From NCBI GenBank assembly GCA_937901435.1, contig CALGTJ010000267.1, positions 1 through 7,655 on the forward strand: DNA of 7,655 nt. The letters are read 5' to 3'. Below the pieces are notes generated by a model. It saw only the letters and a program-made list of their open reading frames with translations. It ran no database searches and was not told where the DNA came from. Every line of letters begins with the position of its first letter. Position 1 is the first letter of the stretch. A program made the translations under genes and the position numbers. Of the stretch, positions 1 through 5,685 are shown piece by piece. Source of the DNA: an uncultured Rhodobacter sp. Its GTDB lineage: Bacteria; Pseudomonadota; Alphaproteobacteria; Rhodobacterales; Rhodobacteraceae.

Positions 1-13
1 TCGGGCTGCGCTG

Positions 14-33
14 GTAAGGTCAATTTTCCTTAC
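14..33. other. Short inverted repeat over the stop codon of the 50-aa gene
   Basis: GTAAGG at 14-19 and CCTTAC at 28-33 form a perfect 6-bp inverted repeat around an 8-base AT-rich loop. The right arm covers the TAA stop of the small minus-strand gene. No T-run follows on the minus strand, so it is not a classic intrinsic terminator. It could be a weak stem-loop or a protein-binding dyad; a chance occurrence is also possible. Confidence 0.25.
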
Positions 34-182
34 AGCCTCGTCGGATCGATCTGCACCACGCGGCGGAAAAGGCGTAAGCCAAGCTTTCCTTTTGGCTTGT
101 CCTGTGCGCTGCGGATGCGGGGTGGGGCGACATATTCGGTGCGAGCGGCGATCATGAATGCCTGTGCGTATGGGTTGATCAT
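30..182 (-). CDS. Small hypothetical protein, 50 aa, divergent from the LysR gene
   Basis: I do not recognise this protein. It reads from an ATG at 182 down to a TAA at 30-32 and has 50 residues, beginning MINPYAQAF and ending VVQIDPTRL. It is basic in its second half (KPKGKLGLRLFRR, about residues 29-41) and has no membrane segment or signal peptide. Support for a real gene: an AGGA Shine-Dalgarno motif lies about 9 bases upstream of the ATG, third codon positions are mostly G or C like the neighbouring genes, and it is divergent from a LysR-type regulator with a 102-base gap, a usual arrangement for a regulator and its target. The short length and lack of a known family keep confidence moderate. 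It could also be a short leader peptide or a chance ORF. What follows downstream on the minus strand lies outside the window. Confidence 0.5.
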   Translation of the reverse strand: MINPYAQAFMIAARTEYVAPPRIRSAQDKPKGKLGLRLFRRVVQIDPTRL

Positions 183-284
183 CGGTCTGGTCCTGTTTTG
201 ATGTGAAGTTGTGCCCTCTTTATTGCGTTTTCGTCTGATCCGTGCGAGTCAGGAAAAATTCAAACCCGTAAGTCAGGCTAACAT
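183..284. promoter_or_regulatory. Divergent promoter/operator region between the 50-aa gene and the LysR gene
   Basis: These 102 bases are the only substantial non-coding gap left of position 7540, and they must hold the promoters of both divergent genes. They are visibly richer in A+T than the flanks. The heptamer AGTCAGG occurs twice in direct orientation, at 247-253 and 271-277, exactly 24 bp apart. The second copy contains the CAGG that serves as ribosome binding site for the LysR gene, 7 bases before its ATG. An imperfect inverted repeat (TTTTCG..TCTGA against TCAGGAAAA) covers about 228-257. LysR-type proteins usually bind such divergent regions and repress their own gene. No convincing -35/-10 pair stands out on either strand, so the promoters are inferred from gene layout. 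Confidence 0.5.
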
Positions 285-1166
285 ATGTCCTTGCGTAAAC
301 TTCCCCCGATGGCCCAGCTTCGCGCCTTTGCGGCTGTGGTCGAGACCGGGTCGATGTCCGCCGCCGGGGCCCTGCTGAACGTCAGCCATGCGGCAATCAG
401 CCAGCAGGTGCGCGCGCTAGAGGCGCATCTGGGCGTGCAACTGCTGCGCAAGGACGGGCGCGGCGTGGCTTTGACGATCGAGGGTGCGCGATTGGGTGAG
501 ACGTTGACGGTGGCCTACGGTGCGATCGCCAGCGAGATCGACGCGATGACCGGGGCCGATGCCGCGCGTCCCTTGCAGATCACCACAACGCCAATGTTTG
601 CCGCCGCCTGGCTGATGCCCCGGCTTGGGGCCTTTCGTCAGGCCCACCCAGAGATCGACATCATGCTGAATCCTACCGCCGCAACCGTGACGCTGGAACC
701 CGGCGGCATCGACCTTGCGATCCGTTTTGGCAAGGGCACATGGACGGGGCTGGAGTCAAAGCTGCTGATCCACACCGATTTCGTCATCGCCGCCGCGCGC
801 AGCCTGATCGGGGATCGGGTGATCGCCGAGCCTGCCGATCTGCTAGATTTTCCGTGGTTTCAGGAAAGCGGGTCGACCGAAATCAATCGCTGGCTGGCCT
901 CGCAGGGGATCGAAGGCGGCAAGGTCAAAGGCCTGATGGAAATCCCCGGCAACCTGTCGCTGGATGGCTTGCGGCAGGGACACGGAGTGGTCGCCGTCAC
1001 GCGCACCTTTATCGAGGCCGATGTGGCGCGCGGTGACGTGGTGGTGCTGTTTCAGGACGAAGAGCCGGGGTTTGGCTATTTCGTGGTCCACCGCCCGGGT
1101 CCGTTGCGGGCGTCCGCGCGGTTGTTCACCAACTGGCTGCATCGCATGGCACGTGATGCGGGCTAG
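285..1166 (+). CDS. LysR-type transcriptional regulator, GcvA-like
   Basis: This is a DNA-binding transcription factor of 293 residues, the usual LysR length. The N-terminal winged helix-turn-helix spans about residues 6-65: the first helix region is LRAFAAVVETGSMSAAG, the recognition region is NVSHAAISQQVRALEAHLG (32-50), and the wing ends in the typical LTIEGARLG. The periplasmic-binding-protein-like effector domain starts near residue 95 with PLQITTTPMFAAAWLMPRL and continues through PGGIDLAIRFGKG (139-151), as in the GcvA subgroup. The start at 285 fits the domain boundary and has a CAGG 7 bases upstream. The gene is divergent from a 50-residue ORF, which is the natural first candidate for its target, and convergent with the hydrolase gene, sharing a CTAG at 1163-1166 in which both stop codons overlap. 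The effector and regulated genes cannot be told from sequence; nothing ties it specifically to the hydrolase or the transporter. Confidence 0.93.
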   Translation: MSLRKLPPMAQLRAFAAVVETGSMSAAGALLNVSHAAISQQVRALEAHLGVQLLRKDGRGVALTIEGARLGETLTVAYGAIASEIDAMTGADAARPLQITTTPMFAAAWLMPRLGAFRQAHPEIDIMLNPTAATVTLEPGGIDLAIRFGKGTWTGLESKLLIHTDFVIAAARSLIGDRVIAEPADLLDFPWFQESGSTEINRWLASQGIEGGKVKGLMEIPGNLSLDGLRQGHGVVAVTRTFIEADVARGDVVVLFQDEEPGFGYFVVHRPGPLRASARLFTNWLHRMARDAG

Positions 1167-1849
1167 TTTGCCGCCTGTTTGACCAACTCTAAAACCCGCG
1201 GCCCAAGCGCCTCGACAATCAGCGCCACGCCTTTGGCATTGGGGTGGATCCCGTCACTCTGCATGTAGTCGCGCAGGGTGCTGCCGCCCTCTAACGCCCC
1301 AGACAGCGGCGCAAGCAGGCTTTCGCCATAGATCGCGCCGTATTTCGCGGCCAGTTCCGGGTACATGGCGTCAAAATCGCGTTTGTAGTCGGGGCCATAG
1401 TTGCCCGGCGCGGTCATGCCGACCAGCATCATATCTACGCCCTGCGCCTGTCCGGCAGCCAGAATGCCGTCCAGATTGGCCTTTGACACGGCAGGATCGA
1501 TCCCGCGCAGCAAGTCATTTCCACCCAGTGTCACGATCATTGCATCCACCTCGGGTGTCAGGGTCCATGCGACCCGCGACAAACCGCCTTGCGTGGTGTC
1601 GCCAGACACTCCGGCGTTGATCAGGGTCACATCCGCACCGTTCTTGCGCAGCCAAGCCTCTAACTGGGGCACCAGCCCATGTTCCGGCACAAGGCCATAG
1701 CCTTGGGTCAAACTGTCGCCTAATGCGGCAATTGTTAAGGCTTCTGCATTAACAGCACCAGAAGTAAGCAGAACCGCAGCCAGAAGGTTGCGTATTGCGC
1801 GTCTTGCCCCATATCCAGATGAAGGCCTGAACCCAAGGATTGCCCTCAT
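1163..1849 (-). CDS. tesA: Exported SGNH hydrolase, TesA/arylesterase type (acyl-CoA thioesterase I / lysophospholipase L1 family)
   Basis: This is a serine esterase of the GDSL/SGNH family, expected in the periplasm, acting on acyl esters or thioesters. From the ATG at 1849 it has 228 residues. Residues 1-35 look like a Sec signal peptide: basic ARRAIRN (15-21), hydrophobic LLAAVLLTSG, and probable cleavage after VNA near 35. All catalytic blocks are present: GDSL with Ser46, SGDT with the oxyanion glycine Gly83, GGND with Asn111, and DGIH with Asp199 and His202. Spacing resembles E. coli TesA. The reading frame stays open upstream to 2107, but that part is antisense to the ATPase and does not look like protein. 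The chosen ATG lacks a good Shine-Dalgarno and overlaps the divergent ATPase start within CATG at 1847-1850; no in-frame ATG, GTG or TTG lies between it and the hydrophobic stretch. The gene order matches E. coli tesA/ybbA-ybbP, which supports this assignment. Physiological substrate is unknown. Confidence 0.92.
   Translation of the reverse strand: MRAILGFRPSSGYGARRAIRNLLAAVLLTSGAVNAEALTIAALGDSLTQGYGLVPEHGLVPQLEAWLRKNGADVTLINAGVSGDTTQGGLSRVAWTLTPEVDAMIVTLGGNDLLRGIDPAVSKANLDGILAAGQAQGVDMMLVGMTAPGNYGPDYKRDFDAMYPELAAKYGAIYGESLLAPLSGALEGGSTLRDYMQSDGIHPNAKGVALIVEALGPRVLELVKQAAN
1835..1839 (+). promoter_or_regulatory. Ribosome binding site that fixes the ybbA start
   Basis: AAGGA sits 8 bases before the ATG at 1848. 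The frame is also open from a TTG at 1788, but the extra 20 residues encoded there lack similarity to ABC ATPases and lie antisense to the hydrolase signal peptide. The site supports the start at 1848. It lies wholly inside the hydrolase coding sequence. Confidence 0.7.
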
Positions 1850-2543
1850 GACCGACCCAGTTATCTCTCTGCATGACGTGCGCCTGTCTTTGCGCGGCAA
1901 TGCGGGCAATGTCGATATCCTCAAGGGGATCTCTCTGGATGTGGCAAAGGGCGAAACGCTTGGTCTGGTGGGGCCGTCTGGGTCTGGCAAGTCATCTCTC
2001 CTGATGCTGATGGGCGGGCTGGAACGCGCCACGGGTGGGGTCGTTTCGGTGCTGGGTCGCGATCTGACGCCGATGGGCGAGGATGCCTTGGCCCTCTTTC
2101 GTCGCAATCATATGGGGGTTGTGTTCCAATCCTTCCACCTTATTCCGACCATGACCGCTCTGGAAAATGTCGCCACGCCGCTGGAACTGGCCGGGCAAAG
2201 CGACGCGTTCGAGCGGGCAGAGGCGGAATTGGACGCCGTTGGGCTGGGGGATCGCACCCATCATTATCCCGCACAAATGTCGGGGGGTGAGCAACAGCGC
2301 GTGGCCCTTGCCCGCGCCGCCGCGCCGCGCCCGGATGTGCTGCTGGCGGATGAGCCGACCGGTAATCTGGACGGCAAGACCGGGCAAATCATCATGGATC
2401 TGCTGTTCGGGCTGCGTGATCGCCATGGCTCGACCTTGGTGCTGGTCACCCATGCGCCCGACCTTGCCGCGCGCTGTGATCGCACTGTGCGGCTGGTGGA
2501 CGGTCGGCTCGACACGAGCGCGCTACAGGATGCTGCCGAATGA
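1848..2543 (+). CDS. ybbA: ABC transporter ATP-binding protein, YbbA/LolD/MacB-type (type VII ABC system)
   Basis: This is the cytoplasmic ATPase of an FtsX-type ABC transporter, 231 residues, a single nucleotide-binding domain of normal length. Visible motifs: Walker A GPSGSGKSS (42-50), Q-loop FQSFHLIP with Gln94, signature MSGGEQQR (144-151), Walker B DVLLADEP (163-170) with catalytic Glu169, D-loop TGNLD (171-175), and H-loop His202. The combination GEQQRVALARA and LADEPTGNLD is characteristic of the LolD/MacB/FtsE/YbbA group that pairs with FtsX-like permeases. The start at 1848 is supported by AAGGA 8 bases upstream and overlaps the hydrolase start codon on the other strand. The stop overlaps the permease start at ATGA (2540-2543), so the two proteins are translationally coupled. 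YbbA rather than LolD is inferred from the neighbours: a TesA-like gene divergent upstream and a ten-helix permease downstream. Confidence 0.93.
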   Translation: MTDPVISLHDVRLSLRGNAGNVDILKGISLDVAKGETLGLVGPSGSGKSSLLMLMGGLERATGGVVSVLGRDLTPMGEDALALFRRNHMGVVFQSFHLIPTMTALENVATPLELAGQSDAFERAEAELDAVGLGDRTHHYPAQMSGGEQQRVALARAAAPRPDVLLADEPTGNLDGKTGQIIMDLLFGLRDRHGSTLVLVTHAPDLAARCDRTVRLVDGRLDTSALQDAAE

Positions 2544-5074
2544 GTATGGTCAACGCGGCGCGAATTGCCCGTCGAGAGCTGCGCGGGGGCCTGCGTGGTT
2601 TTCGTGTCTTCCTTGCCTGTTTGGCGCTGGGCGTGGCCGCCATCGCGGCTGTCGGAAGTGTGCGCACCTCGATAGAACAGGGGCTGCAACAAGAAGGCGC
2701 GGTGATCCTTGGCGGCGATGCCGAGATCCAACTGACCTACCGTTTTGCAAACGAGGCAGAGCGCGCTTGGATGGATGCCAACGCAGAGGAAGTGTCGGAA
2801 ATCGTTGACTTTCGCTCTATGGTGGTGGTCGACCGGGACAGCGGGACAGAACGTGGCCTGACGCAGATCAAAGGCGTCGATGCGGCCTATCCCTTGTACG
2901 GTGAGACCCGGTTGACCCCCGCGATGACCTTGCCAGAGGCGCTGGACGGGCGGGATGGCCTGCCCGGTGCGGTGATGGACCCCGTGTTGGTGGGTCGTCT
3001 GGCCTTGAGCGTTGGCGAGGTCTTTCGCCTCGGGACGCAGGATTTTGTTCTGATGGCCGAACTCTTGCGCGAACCCGATGCAGCGGGGGGCGGATTCAGC
3101 CTTGGACCCCGCACAATCGTACGGACGCAAGCGCTTGAAAACTCGCAACTCTTGCAGCCCGGAACGCTGTACGAGACGGATTATCGCCTGAAATTTACGC
3201 CCGGCACGGACCTTGCGGTGCTCGAAGCCGCCGCCGCAGAGGCGCTGGACGGCGCTGGCCCGCGCTGGCGTGATGCGCGCAATGGTGCCCCCGGTGTCAG
3301 CCGCTTTGTTGAACGGTTGGGGGCGTTTCTGGTGCTTGTCGGGCTGGCTGGGCTGGCGGTCGGCGGCGTTGGTGTTTCGGCCGCGGTGCGCGCCTATCTG
3401 GATGAAAAGACAGGCGTTATTGCCACGCTGAAAACGCTGGGGGCCGAGACGCAGACGATATTCGCGGCCTATGCGATGCAAATCGGCATGTTGACGGCGC
3501 TTGGCATTGCGATTGGTCTGGTGCTTGGTGCGGCTGTCCCCTTGGCGCTTGCCCCGGTGATCAGCGCGCAACTGCCTCTGCCTGTCGTGTTTGCGATCCA
3601 TCCGCAGCCCTTGGCCGAGGCGGCCTTATACGGCTTTCTCGCCGCTGCCCTGTTTACGCTCTGGCCCCTTGCGCGCACAGAACAGGTGCGCGCCGCGACC
3701 CTGTTCCGAGACGGGGCAGGATCTGGCCGCGCCTTGCCGCGCTGGCCCTATCTCATTGCGTCTGCTGCCCTATTGGCGGCTCTGGTCTATGCGGCAGCGA
3801 CGCTGTCGGGACTGCAACGGCTGACCTATTGGTCGGCGGGCGGGCTGTTCGCGGCCTTCCTGACGTTGCTTGGCGTGGCTTTTCTGACACGACGCGTTGC
3901 GCGCCTTTTTGCGCGTGCCAAAATCCTGCGTGGACGCAGTGCGTTGCGCATGGCCATCGGGTCTGTCGGGGGGCCGGGGTCAGAGGCGGGATCGGTTGTG
4001 TTGTCGCTGGGCCTTGGCCTGACCGTGCTGGCGGCTGTGGGGCAGATCGATTCGAACCTGCGCGGCGCGATTGCGCGGGATCTGCCCGATGTGGCGCCCA
4101 GCTATTTTGTTGTCGATATCCAGAACGATCAACTTTCCGGTTTTCTTGAACGCACTCAGGTGGATAGGGGTGTCAGCCGGATCGAGAGCGCCCCGATGCT
4201 GCGCGGCGTGGTGACCAAGATCAATGATCGCCCCGCCAGTGATGTTGCCGGGGATCACTGGGTTCTGCGCGGGGATCGCGGCATCACCTATTCCGCCACG
4301 CCGCCCTCTGGGGCAGAGGTCACTGCCGGGACGTGGTGGGATAAAGATTACAACGGTCCGCCGCAGATCAGTTTTGCCTCGGAAGAGGCAGAGGAAATGG
4401 GGCTGAAGCTGGGGGATAGCCTGACCGTTAACGTGCTGGGCCGCGATATCACCGCAGAGATCACCAGCTTTCGGAATGTGGATTTTTCGACAGCAGGTAT
4501 CGGGTTCATCCTGTCGATGAATCCGGGCGCGTTACAGGGTGCGCCACATACTCACATCGCCACGATTTATGCCAAGGAAAGCTCTGAGATCGGACTGTTG
4601 CGCGATATTGGCAGCGCCTATCCCAACATCACGATGATCCGGGTGCGCGATGCGATTGCGCGGGTTGGCGAGGTCTTGGGGGGCATCGCGGCGGCCACGA
4701 CCTATGGCGCTTTGGCGACGTTGGTCACGGGGTTGATCGTGCTGATCGGTGCGGCGGCGGCGGGTGAACGGGCGCGCACCTATGAGGCGGCGATCCTGAA
4801 GACACTTGGGGCAACGCGGGGATCGATACTATTGAACTTCGCCCTGCGATCCGCATTCTTTGGGCTGGCGGCGGGTCTGGTTGCGATCGCCGCTGGCGGT
4901 TTGGCGGGTTGGGGGGTCACCACCTTTGTGATGGAAACCGAGTTTGCGTTCGAGCCGGTCTCGGCCATCGCAATCGTTGCAGGCGGAGTTCTGACGACAT
5001 TGCTGGCCGGGCTGGCCTTTGCGTGGCGTCCATTGGCGGCGCGGCCCGCTCGGGTACTGCGGGCCAGCGAATGA
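2540..5074 (+). CDS. ybbP: FtsX-like ABC transporter permease, YbbP type, ten predicted membrane helices
   Basis: This is the membrane partner of the preceding ATPase, 844 residues, matching the large YbbP-type permeases. Predicted helices by eye: 23-41, 262-283, 314-340, 358-376, 403-421, 432-450, 484-502, 716-740, 770-794 and 806-828. Two large soluble regions, about 42-260 and 503-715, would face the periplasm. Two FtsX-like domains (about 261-385 and 716-840) each carry the coupling-helix motif LKTLGA, at 297-302 and 753-758, showing an internal duplication. AYPLYG near 116-121 also recalls this family. The start codon overlaps the ATPase stop (ATGA), with AGGA 9 bases before it; a second ATG at 2546 is less well placed. 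Such proteins are thought to convert ATP hydrolysis into periplasmic movement (mechanotransmission) rather than open a solute channel. With the adjacent exported hydrolase, handling of lipid-like or hydrophobic compounds is the likely role, but this is inference. The gene ends 2 bases from the convergent frcK stop. Confidence 0.92.
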   Translation: MSMVNAARIARRELRGGLRGFRVFLACLALGVAAIAAVGSVRTSIEQGLQQEGAVILGGDAEIQLTYRFANEAERAWMDANAEEVSEIVDFRSMVVVDRDSGTERGLTQIKGVDAAYPLYGETRLTPAMTLPEALDGRDGLPGAVMDPVLVGRLALSVGEVFRLGTQDFVLMAELLREPDAAGGGFSLGPRTIVRTQALENSQLLQPGTLYETDYRLKFTPGTDLAVLEAAAAEALDGAGPRWRDARNGAPGVSRFVERLGAFLVLVGLAGLAVGGVGVSAAVRAYLDEKTGVIATLKTLGAETQTIFAAYAMQIGMLTALGIAIGLVLGAAVPLALAPVISAQLPLPVVFAIHPQPLAEAALYGFLAAALFTLWPLARTEQVRAATLFRDGAGSGRALPRWPYLIASAALLAALVYAAATLSGLQRLTYWSAGGLFAAFLTLLGVAFLTRRVARLFARAKILRGRSALRMAIGSVGGPGSEAGSVVLSLGLGLTVLAAVGQIDSNLRGAIARDLPDVAPSYFVVDIQNDQLSGFLERTQVDRGVSRIESAPMLRGVVTKINDRPASDVAGDHWVLRGDRGITYSATPPSGAEVTAGTWWDKDYNGPPQISFASEEAEEMGLKLGDSLTVNVLGRDITAEITSFRNVDFSTAGIGFILSMNPGALQGAPHTHIATIYAKESSEIGLLRDIGSAYPNITMIRVRDAIARVGEVLGGIAAATTYGALATLVTGLIVLIGAAAAGERARTYEAAILKTLGATRGSILLNFALRSAFFGLAAGLVAIAAGGLAGWGVTTFVMETEFAFEPVSAIAIVAGGVLTTLLAGLAFAWRPLAARPARVLRASE
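5043..5065. other. GC-rich inverted repeat at the convergent ybbP/frcK junction
   Basis: GGCCCGC at 5043-5049 and GCGGGCC at 5059-5065 form a perfect 7-bp stem with a 9-base loop. It lies in the last codons of the permease gene, just before its stop at 5072-5074. As only 2 bases separate the two convergent genes, a hairpin here could help stop transcription coming from either side. No T-run follows on either strand, so it is not a canonical intrinsic terminator, and GC-rich coding DNA produces such repeats by chance. Confidence 0.3.
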
Positions 5075-5076
5075 TG

Positions 5077-5685
5077 CTATAGGGTGACATCCGCGCCGAT
5101 GCTCATGCGCAGGACGGCCTGAGCATTGGGCAAGTCATTGGCCTGCGCACGGGCCTCGGCGTCGTTGGCGTTGTGTCCATAGTCCAGCCAACGTTGGATC
5201 AGCCGTTCCTTCAGAACCGCCTCAGGCACGTCGAGAAAGACGGTAAAGTCCCAGATATCATGCAGATAGCGCCAGATAGGGGCGTCGAGCAAAAGGTAAT
5301 TGCCCTCGACAACCGCGATCTGGGTTTGGGCAGACACCACCGCAGCCCCCGCCACAGAGAGGTCACGGGTCCGGTCAAAAACCGGGATCACCACCTCTTC
5401 TTCGGTGGCAAGGCGGCGGATGGAATGGACAAAGCCCGTCACGTCAAAGGTTTCCGGCGCGCCTTTCCACGGCAACAAACCGCGCGCCTTAAGCACGGTG
5501 TTATCCATGTGAAAACCATCCATAGGCACAAGCGCGGCCTGAGAGCCGAGGTGATCGACCAGTTCCTCTGCGAGGGTGGATTTGCCGGACGCAGGCGGCC
5601 CGGCAATCGCCACCAACAGACGGCGCGCCTTGGGTTGCAGCCCCGCAATGCGCGCCGCGAGGCTACCCGCGCTGGCCGCAGACAT
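5077..5685 (-). CDS. frcK: P-loop kinase, FrcK-like (uridine kinase / nucleoside-nucleotide kinase superfamily)
   Basis: This is a 202-residue cytoplasmic kinase of the uridine kinase/pantothenate kinase/phosphoribulokinase group. Walker A is GPPASGKST (29-37). PMDGFHMDN (54-62) is the typical substrate/Walker B-like strand of this group, PVFDR (101-105) and VEGNYLLL (126-133) follow, and a lid-like region rich in Arg/Lys (LKERLIQRWLDYG, 158-170) is present. Its start overlaps the frcA stop by one base (TGATG at 5683-5687 on the minus strand), so it is the distal gene of the frc operon and translationally coupled. In Sinorhizobium meliloti the last gene of frcBCAK encodes such a kinase, hence the name. 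By position it could phosphorylate the imported sugar or a derivative, but the fold is not that of ROK or PfkB fructokinases, so the substrate is open. The stop codon lies 2 bases from the convergent permease stop. Confidence 0.85.
   Translation of the reverse strand: MSAASAGSLAARIAGLQPKARRLLVAIAGPPASGKSTLAEELVDHLGSQAALVPMDGFHMDNTVLKARGLLPWKGAPETFDVTGFVHSIRRLATEEEVVIPVFDRTRDLSVAGAAVVSAQTQIAVVEGNYLLLDAPIWRYLHDIWDFTVFLDVPEAVLKERLIQRWLDYGHNANDAEARAQANDLPNAQAVLRMSIGADVTL

Noticed and set aside
1780..1815. Twin-arginine signal in the hydrolase (RRAIRN) and a -35/-10 pair (TTGCGT, 17 bases, ATATCC) for ybbA
   Set aside because: RRAIRN lacks the second hydrophobic residue of the Tat consensus, so Sec export is more likely. 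The promoter match is only about half of consensus in each box, too weak to call.
1788..1847. Upstream TTG start for the ATPase
   Set aside because: The ATG at 1848 has a good Shine-Dalgarno 8 bases upstream and gives the normal N-terminus of this family; the extra 20 residues have no match to it.
1850..2107. Upstream extension of the hydrolase reading frame by 86 codons
   Set aside because: The extension is antisense to the ATPase Walker A region, is Arg/Pro/Ser rich and would bury the signal peptide inside the protein.
2167..2808. A 213-codon plus-strand frame overlapping ybbA and ybbP
   Set aside because: It is an out-of-frame reading of ATPase motifs (rich in Trp, Arg, Cys) with no domain of its own.
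2264..3601. A 445-codon open frame on the minus strand, antisense to ybbA and ybbP
   Set aside because: It is rich in Arg, His and Gln, has no recognisable domain and no ribosome binding site, and lies opposite two well-supported genes. Such frames are common in high-GC DNA with strong third-position bias.
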